Assembly: GCA_963724825.1 (NCBI GenBank)
Contig: CAVRWT010000004.1
Location: 1-64,000 of the forward strand
Length of the DNA stretch: 64,000 nt
Origin: JALYNX01 sp963724825
Lineage (GTDB): Bacteria > Actinomycetota > Acidimicrobiia > Spongiisociales > ZC4RG35
Reading direction: 5' to 3'
Shown here: piece after piece, positions 53,889 through 62,744 of the stretch
How positions within the stretch are numbered: position 1 is the stretch's first letter
How the letters are laid out: the number at the start of each line of letters is the position of its first letter
Notes under the pieces: generated by a model
Seen by the model: only the letters and a program-made list of their open reading frames with translations
Told to the model about the DNA's origin: nothing
The model's database searches: none
Program-made: the position numbers and the translations under genes

Positions 53889-55070
53889 TCAGTTGAAGGT
53901 GGTGACGAATGTGGCGGAACGGTGCGTGGTCCGGGGTGGATCGTGGTTGGGGAGTCGCATCAGGCGGCGACGATGGGGCGGGCTCCCGGGTTCGAGGATC
54001 ATCCCGAGCATGTGAATCGCCACGTGGTGGTGATACCAACACAGAGTGACCAGATTGACCGAGTCATGGTCGCCGCCTCTCGAACGGGGGCGAATGTGAT
54101 GAGGTTGGAGCCGGTAACGGCTCCTGCAGCCGTCTATCTGGCATTGGCCCTGATCTCGATGCAACACCGCAGCGCGGACAGCTGGAGGGATGGCTTCTCC
54201 GAGGTCGGAGACCCCGATCGGGCGACGATCGCCGTCCTCGACGATGACTCGAACCTTGCCGGTGCACAGGATCTCATCGAGCGCATTGGGGCCGACCCGA
54301 GGCCCGGAGGACAATGTCACTCCAGCTTCGCCGAATGTCGGTGCTGCGAGGCTGGCGTCGACGAACACTTCGGCGACCGTCACCGCGCGACCGTCGCCCT
54401 CGGTACGACTACTGGTCAACGAATCCATGCAGATGCTGGTCAATGCGTCGGCGCGGCGTTGACTCGAGTGTTGATCGGGTAGAACCGGCAGCTCGGTCTC
54501 GCGATGATTGAGGGCCTTCTCCACGATCCGACCGTCTACACCTGGCAGCTGACCCCAGATTCGATACGCCGACTCATCCAGCGAAGGCTGAAGAACCAGA
54601 TATCGGTCTTCGAAGCTCATTTCCTCGGACAGTTCGTCAACCCGTCGGAGGCGATCGATCAACCCGTACAGATATCCGAGGCTGTAGTCCGATGAGTTGA
54701 CGATGACCTCCTCCGGGGCACCCAACTCGCGGAGGCGACACAGGAAGGCAGCTCGATCAATCCCATATTCACCCGACGCCAGCCGCTCTTCGATATCAGG
54801 CTGCCGCGAGCGGGCGATCCGCACCATGCGACCGGCGGTCTGTGGGGAGAGGTCCAAATTGGCCGAAACCCAGTCGGCCATGGTCCGAGCTCCATCGGCG
54901 GTGTCGACCTGCAACATGTCCAGGCGACGCAATCTCGCGATCTGACGGGCTCTGATCGCCGAGATCTCAGCCTCGTCCGCACGTATTCCGGCCCTCAACT
55001 CCTCGACCTCGACGAACTCGGGAGAACCGAAATCGAGAGTATCCCAGATGGAGGTACCAATATCGAACAT
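53889..55070 (-). CDS. DUF222/HNH endonuclease-domain protein (13E12 type)
   Basis: 393 residues. The DUF222 part covers about 20-280 (DWVSANLDLSPQTAGRMVRI; ERLASGEYGIDRAAFLCRLR) and a C-terminal HNH motif is in CQIDGCRSRYRLQPHHIRPR SRGGDHDSVNLVTLCWYHHH (HH, N and H residues in place). Family typical of actinobacteria, often repeated in genomes and associated with mobile sequences. An activity as nuclease is plausible but untested. Confidence 0.9.
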   Translation of the reverse strand: MFDIGTSIWDTLDFGSPEFVEVEELRAGIRADEAEISAIRARQIARLRRLDMLQVDTADGARTMADWVSANLDLSPQTAGRMVRIARSRQPDIEERLASGEYGIDRAAFLCRLRELGAPEEVIVNSSDYSLGYLYGLIDRLRRVDELSEEMSFEDRYLVLQPSLDESAYRIWGQLPGVDGRIVEKALNHRETELPVLPDQHSSQRRADALTSICMDSLTSSRTEGDGRAVTVAEVFVDASLAAPTFGEAGVTLSSGPRVGPNALDEILCTGKVRVIVEDGDRRPIGVSDLGEAIPPAVRAAVLHRDQGQCQIDGCRSRYRLQPHHIRPRSRGGDHDSVNLVTLCWYHHHVAIHMLGMILEPGSPPHRRRLMRLPNHDPPRTTHRSATFVTTFN

Positions 55071-55149
55071 ATGTTCGAAACGTACTTGGCGGGTGGGACA
55101 GAAACAAGACCCCTGGCGGGCAGGAATCAGATTTCTTTCTTGACGGCCG

Positions 55150-55728
55150 TCACTTGGAGTTCATCGCCGGAAGCACCTTCTTGGTGACCAGCCAGCTGTT
55201 CTTGCCGAGTTGGCGGGTGCGTTCGAATCCTTGCTTCTCGAACATCGCCAGGTTGGCGTTGTACAGGAACGAGTTGGAGACCTTGCGCCCTTCGACATCC
55301 TCCGGAGAGCTCTCCACCGTTCCCCCACCGAGTCTGGCGATCTCGCTCAGGGCGCCTTTCAGCGCGGTAGCGGCGACCCCCTTGTGCCGGTACGCCTTGT
55401 CGACGAAGAAGCAGGTAATCCGCCAATCTGGCGGGTCTCCGGCGTCCTCGCGGTAGGCACGCCCGAACTTGATCCGCGGCAACTCCTCCGGCGAGCCGAA
55501 CTGACACCAGCCGACGCACAGGTCGCCATCGAATACGAGAGCCGCATGAGCTTGGCCGTCGTTCACCCGCTGCTCCTTCAGGGCACGTCGATCAACGCCC
55601 TTTTGGGAGCCTTCGGGATGAAACTCCAGACACCAGCATCCGCCCCAAACCCCGTTGTGCCGCTCCACAAGACCGGCGAAATCGGGCCATGTCTCCTTGT
55701 TGAGCGGCTTGACCTGATAGTCGGCCAT
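55150..55728 (-). CDS. GNAT family N-acetyltransferase
   Basis: 192 residues from ATG 55728 (MADYQVKPLNKETWPDFAGL). The acetyl-CoA-binding strand-loop region is ITCFFVDKAYRHKGVAATAL, with R-x-K-G in place of the usual R/Q-x-x-G-x-G/A, followed by a GAL-helix. The acceptor is unknown. It overlaps nothing and is convergent with the DUF222 gene's side. Confidence 0.82.
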   Translation of the reverse strand: MADYQVKPLNKETWPDFAGLVERHNGVWGGCWCLEFHPEGSQKGVDRRALKEQRVNDGQAHAALVFDGDLCVGWCQFGSPEELPRIKFGRAYREDAGDPPDWRITCFFVDKAYRHKGVAATALKGALSEIARLGGGTVESSPEDVEGRKVSNSFLYNANLAMFEKQGFERTRQLGKNSWLVTKKVLPAMNSK

Positions 55729-55848
55729 CGGCGAAAAGCTAGCTGCGCGGAGTTCGGCCCCAACGGCCATGACCGGTCTGAAGGTCCGACCCTCCAAGGT
55801 TTCAACCCAACAGCTACGGTTTGGCCTCCCTGGCACCTGGAGGCGCTA

Positions 55849-56874
55849 GTGGAGCACGCGACGACCCTCTCATTCGAGGGACTTCCGATTGTCCCCTGGC
55901 TGACCGCCGCCGTATCCGCTCCCTCCGCACACAACTCCCAACCCTGGCTCTTTCGCCCCACGGAGGACGGCATCGGACTGGCATGGGATCAAAGACGTGA
56001 ATTGCCCCACGGAGATCCTCGATCGTCATACCTGATGACCGGGCTGGGTGCGGCCGCGGAGTCGATCGCGATAACCGCAGCAGCCGACGGAGTCGATGCC
56101 CAGGTTGTGTTCGACGACCGGCCCGACATGAGGCAAGCGGCAAGGCTCTCGTTTTCGAGGGCCACGCCTGACCGCGAGGCGGGAACGCTCGCAGCCGCGA
56201 TCCCTGACCGGCAGACCACCAGACTCCCGTTCGGATCCGAGCGGGTCCCATCAACAACGCTTCAGCACCTGGTTGACCAGGCCGCCCAACACGGCAGCCA
56301 CCTCGCGTTTGTCAGCGGCGAGGACATTCACCGAGTCGCCGAGCTGACCTTCATGGGTACAGCCCTGAATCTCGCTGATTCTGCGGTGTACCGCGAGTTT
56401 TACGGATGGCTGCGGGTTGGTCAGGACGACCCCGGGTATCGCCGCGACGGTCTAACCGTTGACAGTCTGTCGCTGGGTCGACTCAGATCGGCAGTAGCAC
56501 CATTCATGTTTCCCCCCAATCGCATGCGAGCCCTGGCCAGCGTCGGCTTGCACCGGCCAATGGCCGCAATCCAGGCTCGCTTGGTCAAACACGCACCGGT
56601 CGTTGGCCTCCTCACCACGATGAGCGCCGACGCTGCGGGTTACTTCGCTGGTGGGCGAGCCTTACTCCGCGTTTGGCTTGCAGCCACCGCCGAGGGTCTC
56701 AGGTTTCATCCCATGACTGCCTCGATGGATCACGAAGAGACGAGAACCGATCTCGCCGACATTTTTGGGGTGCCTAACAAGGCTCCGATGGTGGCTTGTT
56801 TTCGTTTGGGATTAGGGCCGCCAGGTCCTCGCTCACCGCGATTGCCGGTTGAAGAATTGATCGTTTGGCCTTAG
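55849..56874 (+). CDS. Acg-family nitroreductase-like FMN protein
   Basis: 341 residues from GTG 55849, with GGAGG six bases before. A nitroreductase fold: AAVSAPSAHNSQPWLFRPTE (flavin-binding S-x-x-N-x-Q-P-W), two half-domains and GVPNKAPMVACFRLGLG near the end. This resembles the mycobacterial Acg/Rv2032 type, of which some members sequester flavin rather than reduce substrates. The longer open frame upstream to 55210 is antisense to the acetyltransferase and is rejected. Confidence 0.82.
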   Translation: MEHATTLSFEGLPIVPWLTAAVSAPSAHNSQPWLFRPTEDGIGLAWDQRRELPHGDPRSSYLMTGLGAAAESIAITAAADGVDAQVVFDDRPDMRQAARLSFSRATPDREAGTLAAAIPDRQTTRLPFGSERVPSTTLQHLVDQAAQHGSHLAFVSGEDIHRVAELTFMGTALNLADSAVYREFYGWLRVGQDDPGYRRDGLTVDSLSLGRLRSAVAPFMFPPNRMRALASVGLHRPMAAIQARLVKHAPVVGLLTTMSADAAGYFAGGRALLRVWLAATAEGLRFHPMTASMDHEETRTDLADIFGVPNKAPMVACFRLGLGPPGPRSPRLPVEELIVWP

Positions 56875-56884
56875 GAGGAAGGCG

Positions 56885-57310
56885 TTGTACACCAAGGATT
56901 TCAGCAAAGCTCCCGGCGCGGCTCAGGGAACTCATCTGTTTTTCGGTGGCACTCAGTACACCGGCGTAAGGGCCTTGATTCAGCTGGCTTTCGTCTGGAT
57001 GCGGCTGTCGCGGAGAATGCGCGCCGCGCCGGGCTACAAGGGACACTTCCTCTGGTATCGGTTCCCGTTCACCTTCGGAAACATGTCCTTCTGGGCCTCG
57101 CGAAAGGAAATGATGGCCTTCGCTCAGAGCGTCGAGCACCGGAACGCCATCAGCTGGCTGGTCAGGCCCGGGACCGCCCACGCCTCCTTCATCCGGTTTC
57201 TGGTGGCGCAGCCGGAAGGGCACACGATCGGTCGATGGAGAGCTGAGGATGACGCGGATGCCTGGCGGACCCCCGTCTTCCCATTCTCGAGTGGGACCGT
57301 TGATGACTGA
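56885..57310 (+). CDS. Monooxygenase-like small protein (spheroidene-monooxygenase/DUF4188 type)
   Basis: 141 residues starting at TTG 56885, eight bases after AGGAGG, which decides the start. PGYKGHFLWYRFPFTFGNMS FWASRKEMMAFAQS region has the dimeric alpha/beta-barrel character of antibiotic-biosynthesis-type monooxygenases and the terpenoid monooxygenase relatives. Ten bases follow the nitroreductase stop, so it is in the same operon. Confidence 0.6.
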   Translation: MYTKDFSKAPGAAQGTHLFFGGTQYTGVRALIQLAFVWMRLSRRMRAAPGYKGHFLWYRFPFTFGNMSFWASRKEMMAFAQSVEHRNAISWLVRPGTAHASFIRFLVAQPEGHTIGRWRAEDDADAWRTPVFPFSSGTVDD

Positions 57311-57340
57311 TCCGAGTCGAGGTGATGAGGGAACTTCCCC

Positions 57341-58905
57341 ATGGACGCCGATGACGCCCCATCCGATACTCGGTCGAACGAAAGGAAACGGAACTTGCTG
57401 GCCGGATTGAAGATCCTGACGCTGCGGATGATTCTGGTTCCCCTCGACTGGGCAATGGCGTTCATGGGACCCCGTTACCCGATGTTTCTTTGGGTTGTGT
57501 CCCGCGCCTCGCCTGGGCTCATCGCCCGTATAGGCAGATGGAAGGCGATAAGAGCGGCCGACCGCGCGCGAGCCAGCACGCCTGCGTACCGGGAGTTCCT
57601 TGACGACCATGGCGTTGGCGATCACCAAATCGTCACACTCGACCTACCCCCAATCGACAAGGAGAACTACATCCGGGCATTTCCCATCTCGGACCGATGT
57701 GCAGGTGGTTCGCTGCCACTCCGTGATGTCGCAATCGACGAGTCGTCTGGAAGCTCAGGTGTCCCTTACAACTGGGTTCGCTCGATAGAAGAACGCGCTG
57801 TGAGTCATATCACGATCAGCCATTTCGCGAGGTACGACTTCGGACCAGGCCCATGGATCACGATCAACGCATTCTCGATGGGGGCCTGGGCCACAGGGAT
57901 CAACATGGGAGTTGCCCTCCAGAGAAACGGGATCGTCAAGTCGACCGGCCCGGATCTCGAGAAGATCTTCAGTACCTTGGAGTTCTTCGGGACGGAGCTC
58001 CCGTACCTGGTTTGCGGATACCCACCGTTTCTCAAGTACATGATCGACGAGGCGGAGGCCCGGGGTTTCCCGTTGGCCAACTACAAACTCATGGGTCTGG
58101 TCGGTGGTGAGGGGATGTCGGAGGGCCTGCGGGATTACCTCTATCGAAACTTCGACCCGGTTTTCAGTGGCTATGGCGCAACCGACATCGAGATCGGCCT
58201 TGCCGGCGAAACGCCTTTGGCAGTCTCCATTCGCAAGCAATGTCGGGAGGACGCAGGCCTTCGAGAGGCGGTGTTCGGACACGATTCCCGCCTTCCCATG
58301 GTCTTCCAGTACAACCCACTGAACCACTATGTCGCCGTGACCGAGATTGGGGAACTGCTTTTCACGGTCAACAGATTGAAAGTGGTGGCTCCCAGAGTTC
58401 GATACAACATCCATGATGAAGGCGGGGTAGCCACCTACCAGGAGATGGAGGCTCGGTTCCAATCAGCCGGCCACTCCTTGACGGATCTGCAAAAGGTCCG
58501 CCCCCTTCGACTCCCGTTCCTATGGGTCTATGGGCGAAAGGACTCGACCCTGAGCGTGATGGGAGCCAACATCTACCCCGAGGACATCGAACAGGCCCTT
58601 TATGACGAGCCGCGTTGGCGAGTGCGGCTCACTCCTTCTGTCTGAGCTTGTTCGAGGAAGGGGGCTCGGTACGCCCAGTCTTCTCCTTCGAAATCCGGGG
58701 CGACATCACACCACAGCTGCAACAGGACTTCGAGACCAAGATCGTGGAACGGATTCGCCTCCTCAATTCCGACTTCCGAGTCGCCATGGCCGAGCACGAG
58801 GAGACCGTCACCCCGATCGTTCGTCTTTTCGCCCTGGGGACCGGGCCCTTCGCCGGAGATCGATCCAAGATCAAACAGACGCGAGTGGCCGCTACGACTT
58901 CCTGA
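57341..58905 (+). CDS. AMP-forming ligase, phenylacetate-CoA ligase-like, with a frameshift
   Basis: About 521 residues after repairing a frameshift at about 58610. P-loop DESSGSSGVPYNW, GYGATDIEIGLAGE (Y-G-x-T-E-like motif), NPLNHYVAVTEIGELLFTVN and KDSTLSVMGANIYPEDIEQA (adenylation core) follow the order of PaaK/coenzyme-F390-synthetase enzymes. The C-terminal part (SVRPVFSFEIRGDITPQLQQ onward) is in the next frame. The substrate is unknown; an arylacetic acid is only a family default. An N-terminal membrane-helix-like stretch (LRMILVPLDWAMAFMGPRY) is unusual. Confidence 0.75.
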
Positions 58906-59675
58906 TGCGACTCGTCCGCGCTTCGGGCTTGCTGCTTGGCGGGATGTTGCTGGTTTCTCTTGTGACACAGCCGAGGCCCTTCTTCTTTGACACTCTCGAG
59001 GTCACCGAGTCGATACAGCGATTCGACCGCTATCGAGTCTTCTTGTTAGGAGGTGGCATGCTCCGAGGCCTGCTGGTCATCCCAGCGATCCTGTTCGGCA
59101 CCGCCCTCGCCGAGCATCTCGGCCACAGGTCGATCTGGGTAAGCACTGGCAAGGCTTTCATGATTGCGGCCGGGCTTCTGTTCACAGTCTCTGGCTTCAC
59201 GGCTGTCGTGATAGGAGTGCCAGCCGAGGAGTACCAGCTGGGTGCACCTGAAGCGAAGGCTCTGGAAGTGCTAGCCGATTCCCTGTTTTGGATTCAGGAC
59301 AATCTGATGACCATTGCCTACATCACTCTGGCTCTGGCCGTCCTCGGATTCTCCAATGCCCTCCGCGCCGCACAGGCAATGCCTCGATGGGCGTTCATTT
59401 CGGGAGTCGCCATGATCCCGCTGTCGGTATTGGCGTTGTTCTCGTTCGCCATGACCAAGCCCCCAGGATCCGACTCCCCGTTCTACTTTCCGGCGGTCGC
59501 GGGCTTGGTTGTCGCCTTTCGTCATCTGGCTGGCGGCGATCGTCCTAGGGAGATCGGACAACCTGATCGAGACTCAGGGCGTGCCTTCAGCCTGAGCCAT
59601 GATCGCATCGGCGGGTTTGGGCTCTGGCAGAGCTGTTTGAGAACTCGGCCACACCAGGAGCAGGCTGAGTCCTAG
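58905..59675 (+). CDS. Integral membrane protein, DUF4386-like
   Basis: 256 residues with about six helices (LLLGGMLLVSLVTQPRPFFF; LGGGMLRGLLVIPAILFGTA; AFMIAAGLLFTVSGFTAVVI; LMTIAYITLALAVLGFSNAL). DUF4386 is a guess. Its start overlaps the ligase stop (TGATG), so it is probably co-translated. Its last 100 bases overlap the end of the convergent membrane gene. Confidence 0.6.
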   Translation: MRLVRASGLLLGGMLLVSLVTQPRPFFFDTLEVTESIQRFDRYRVFLLGGGMLRGLLVIPAILFGTALAEHLGHRSIWVSTGKAFMIAAGLLFTVSGFTAVVIGVPAEEYQLGAPEAKALEVLADSLFWIQDNLMTIAYITLALAVLGFSNALRAAQAMPRWAFISGVAMIPLSVLALFSFAMTKPPGSDSPFYFPAVAGLVVAFRHLAGGDRPREIGQPDRDSGRAFSLSHDRIGGFGLWQSCLRTRPHQEQAES

Positions 59676-60599
59676 CCCGCCGGCACTCGCGAACACGATC
59701 GCACCGGCCCACAACTCCGGTGGCCATAGGACTCTGTTGCCCAGTTCGAAAAACACAAAGAACGAGCCCCAGATAAAGATCGGGATCACAGCGGCAGTCA
59801 CTCGCAGTGCGGGGATTCTGGCGAGAGACGGCCTCGCCCTGGCGATGAGGGCGTCGGCCGCGAGACCGGCGACCAGGGCTCCGACGATGATCTCAGCAAC
59901 TGGGAACTCCTTGAGCACCTGGAGGGTCGCGGCATGAAGTCCGATGACGACCGTGGCGGCTCCGAAAGGAAGCTTCCAGCGCCGAATGAGCAACAACAGG
60001 GCGCCCATCAGGATCAGGTTGGTGATCATGATCCCGGCGATTCCGAGAGCAGCTTGGGGGTCGACAATGTTCTTCACCGGTAGGTATTCGACGGCTGGGG
60101 CTGTCGTGTTGAACCCGGATGCGTATTGGAAGAAGAAGCCAACGCTGGCAGCCGCCAACGCCATTGAGACGACTGGCGTCGCCATTACCGTCAGCGTCAT
60201 CGGATCCGGGTCTCGCCTATGCCACGCTGACCGAAGCGGCGAGGTGCCAATGAGAAGACCGCCAACGAAGAGCAGAACATGCGTTGGGCTCAAGAGGGCA
60301 TCGATCGACACTTCGAACGTGAACATCGCGTGCCAGATGGCGTCGCCTATGCCGCCGAGCATGAACACACCGATCCCGACAATTCCCATTCCATAGCCGA
60401 AAGGAGTGGCGGCGACGGGATGGTTTGGGTGGCTGTGGAATGTGATCCAAAGTATCCAGACTGTCGTTACGGAGAAGGACGCGTACAGCAGGTAGTGCGA
60501 CGGCGAGAGGAAGCTCTCTTGGGCAGGGTTGTTGTTATGCGACCAGCCGTCGAGGAAAAGGCCAGCCGTCATGACTGCCATCAGAATGGTGGTGACCAA
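59574..60599 (-). CDS. Multi-spanning membrane protein of unknown function
   Basis: 341 residues, with about nine helices and several His in membrane segments (GWSHNNNPAQESFLSPSHYL; TFHSHPNHPVA; GGIGDAIWHAMFTFEVS; SPTHVLLFVGG). The His-rich pattern may indicate metal or haem binding, but I do not recognise a family. It converges on the preceding gene with a 102-base overlap, so one of the ends may be misread. Confidence 0.6.
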   Translation of the reverse strand: MVTTILMAVMTAGLFLDGWSHNNNPAQESFLSPSHYLLYASFSVTTVWILWITFHSHPNHPVAATPFGYGMGIVGIGVFMLGGIGDAIWHAMFTFEVSIDALLSPTHVLLFVGGLLIGTSPLRSAWHRRDPDPMTLTVMATPVVSMALAAASVGFFFQYASGFNTTAPAVEYLPVKNIVDPQAALGIAGIMITNLILMGALLLLIRRWKLPFGAATVVIGLHAATLQVLKEFPVAEIIVGALVAGLAADALIARARPSLARIPALRVTAAVIPIFIWGSFFVFFELGNRVLWPPELWAGAIVFASAGGLGLSLLLVWPSSQTALPEPKPADAIMAQAEGTP

Positions 60600-60734
60600 G
60601 ATCTTCGGTCGGAGTGGCCCAGCGTCCTCTCGAAAGGACCGTTCGAATCGACTCGAAGTATTCGCGGACTGAGCCCATCAATCCCCTCGGGATCGGGCAC
60701 TTGATGCTAGCCAGCCTCTGCTTCGGCTTCTCTT

Positions 60735-60768
60735 GTGGAGCTGAGGGGATTTGAACCCCTGACCCCTT
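60735..60768 (-). repeat. tRNA-Ala-like 3'-end fragment (possible attachment site)
   Basis: On the minus strand GGGGTCAGGGGTTCAAATCC CCTCAGCTCCA. This is a T-arm with intact stem and loop plus the acceptor 3' strand with the U of the G3:U70 pair typical of tRNA-Ala. No 5' half can be folded. The sequence that follows in the plus direction has a directly repeated TGCAGCCCTG (60791-60800 and 60879-60888) and inverted GCAGGTG/CACCTGC, and could be arm-type sites. No integrase is seen. Confidence 0.55.
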
Positions 60769-61270
60769 GACTGCCAGGCGGTTATGCAGGTGCAGCCCTG
60801 ATGCGGAGCTTGCCCTCCAGGACCGTGCTGCACAGTCTCGAAATCCCTGGTGATCAGGGCCTCTCAAGTGCTCACCTGCAGCCCTGTGCAGTCCTCCATC
60901 ATGGCATCGAGGTCGATGGGCCTAGGTGCGACTAACTAACAGAATCGCTAACAAGCCGCGAGGTCGTCAACAAAACCCACGTCGACGCGTATGCGCAGAG
61001 CGGCGCTGGGCGGACGGCTGATCCCTCGACGACGACCTGAGCACCACCAACTTCACTGCACCACGCGGCGGCTGCTGCGCCCGCCTGGGGGGCAGAGTCC
61101 CCCATGTTCGAACCAATGGTCGACCTTGCCAGCCATCGGCAAACCGCGGCAGCACGCTCCCGATGGTGGGTGGTTGATTTGCGGCTGTCCTTGACACCCA
61201 CGGTGCCGGGCCGGTTAGACAAGAATCGGGTGAAAGCCCGCGGGTACTGCCGTGGCGCCTCGCCACGCGT
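60769..61270. other. Non-coding stretch between the tRNA fragment and an ECF sigma gene
   Basis: About 500 bases without a believable gene. Contains the repeats described for the tRNA-Ala fragment, CTAACTAACAGAATCGCTAACA at 60932-60953 with CTAAC three times, and a hairpin GTGGCG CCT CGCCAC (61252-61266) ending five bases before the next start, which would mask the ribosome-binding region. Confidence 0.4.
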
Positions 61271-61834
61271 GTGACCTTCGGGCCGACGTTTGGTGTTAAC
61301 ACATTGGCCTTCAACGGTGTCTTTAGGGGTGACGACACGGAGAACCTTCAGTTGCCGATTCGATCTTCAATCGACGAGAGGGAGAGGGACCTGATCACCT
61401 CTCTATATCCAGCTCTTTGGAAGATCGCGGCGGTCGCAGGGTCGGTCGATGTCGAGCCGGATGATCTGGTTCAAGAGGCGCTGCTGCGTACGTTGCGAAC
61501 GACACCGTTGACGGATCTGGCCAACCCTCTGCCCTACCTGCGCAAGACGATCGTCAATCTGGCGGCCAACAAGCGGCGAAGCCTGGGGCGGAACCGAAAA
61601 GCGCTAAGTCGGCTATCCAACGATGAGAGCTGGTTGCCCACCTATCCCTCGGAGATCGACGCAATCCTCGATCTCCCGCCACGGCAGCGGACACTGCTCT
61701 ATCTCGTCGAGATTGAGAATGTGCCGTACAGGGAGGCGGCTGAGCAACTGGGTTTGACCACAGCCTCGGCAAGGGTGATCGCTAGTCGGGCCAGAAAGCG
61801 AGCTCGAGTCGCTCTGGAGGTGTCAGGTGGCTGA
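61271..61834 (+). CDS. ECF-family RNA polymerase sigma factor
   Basis: 187 residues. Region 2 (VEPDDLVQEALLRTLRTTPL; PYLRKTIVNLAANKRRSLGR) and region 4 (LPPRQRTLLYLVEIENVPYREAAEQLG with the helix-turn-helix) are present; residues 1-35 are extra and the true start may be later than GTG 61271. The next gene starts inside its end (8-base overlap), a coupling typical of sigma and anti-sigma pairs. Confidence 0.87.
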   Translation: MTFGPTFGVNTLAFNGVFRGDDTENLQLPIRSSIDERERDLITSLYPALWKIAAVAGSVDVEPDDLVQEALLRTLRTTPLTDLANPLPYLRKTIVNLAANKRRSLGRNRKALSRLSNDESWLPTYPSEIDAILDLPPRQRTLLYLVEIENVPYREAAEQLGLTTASARVIASRARKRARVALEVSGG

Positions 61835-62744
61835 CTTCAAAGCTGGACTGCGATGGCTCGTCGAGACACGCACCCCTGTAGGCGCGAAGGTGTTGATCGA
61901 GCGGCTCGAAGCCGATCTGGCCGGAGATCCCCATGTCGTCGTTGCCGAACGACGAGGAGAAACGCTCATGACGAAGACACAGCAGCCGCCTGCGACAAAG
62001 CAGCCCGGCCGATACAAGGGACCCGCCGTGGCGATGGCAGCGCTCCTCGCCGTTCTCACCGTGGCCGGGTTGTACATCGCCTTCAGTGGAGGCATTGACC
62101 AGGTCGTCGATCAGACCACTCTGCCGACCCCGACCACCGTGCCCACCACTCCGACCGAACCGACCCAACCGGCAACTTTCGAAGAACTTGCCGGGGAATG
62201 GCGGGCCACCCCTCTCATCCTGAGCGACGCGGTGCTCCAGGAGATCGACGAGCAGTGTCTTCGCCAGCTCGAGTTCCTGGCACCGACGATGACCGGGGTG
62301 ACACGGGTCGTTGCCGACGCGCGTGGCGAAGGAAAAGTCCACCTGATATATGCGCGCGAGGATCGCCACCACGCATGGTGCGAAGCAATCGTGACGGCCG
62401 AAGGGCACATCGAAGCCGCGGTTTACTCACACACAATGCCGCCGGAGCCGATTCCAGCGGTGGAAGCTACTGAGCTGGAGTATTGGGGCGGGGCCAACAG
62501 TCCGGGGAGCGCCCTACCTGAGGACAGGTGGAATTCGGTCTTGGGCGAGGCGGGGACAGGGATTCACCAGGTGATAGCCGAGGTCGAAGGATTGCCACCG
62601 ATAGTCGCATCTTTGGGGGATGGGTGGTTCTCGTTCTGGTATCCCATCGACACGGACGAGACATTGGCAGACGATCAATGGAGGTCAGTGGTGATTGGGG
62701 TCGACGCTGACGGCAACGAGGTCACCCGAGTTCTGATGGGTTAA
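61827..62744 (+). CDS. Single-pass membrane protein, candidate anti-sigma factor
   Basis: 305 residues: an about 65-residue cytoplasmic N-terminus, one helix (VAMAALLAVLTVAGLYIAF), a Thr/Pro-rich linker (PTPTTVPTTPTEPTQP) and an outside domain (EELAGEWRATPLILSDAVLQ; IVASLGDGWFSFWYPIDTDE). No zinc anti-sigma (HxxxCxxC) motif is seen, so the role is inferred from the overlap with the sigma gene and the topology. It ends overlapping the next start by one base. Confidence 0.65.
   Translation: MADFKAGLRWLVETRTPVGAKVLIERLEADLAGDPHVVVAERRGETLMTKTQQPPATKQPGRYKGPAVAMAALLAVLTVAGLYIAFSGGIDQVVDQTTLPTPTTVPTTPTEPTQPATFEELAGEWRATPLILSDAVLQEIDEQCLRQLEFLAPTMTGVTRVVADARGEGKVHLIYAREDRHHAWCEAIVTAEGHIEAAVYSHTMPPEPIPAVEATELEYWGGANSPGSALPEDRWNSVLGEAGTGIHQVIAEVEGLPPIVASLGDGWFSFWYPIDTDETLADDQWRSVVIGVDADGNEVTRVLMG

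Noticed and set aside
55210..55848. A long plus-strand open frame upstream of the nitroreductase gene
   Set aside because: It runs antisense through the acetyltransferase gene, which has clear family motifs; the nitroreductase starts at GTG 55849 with a good ribosome-binding site.
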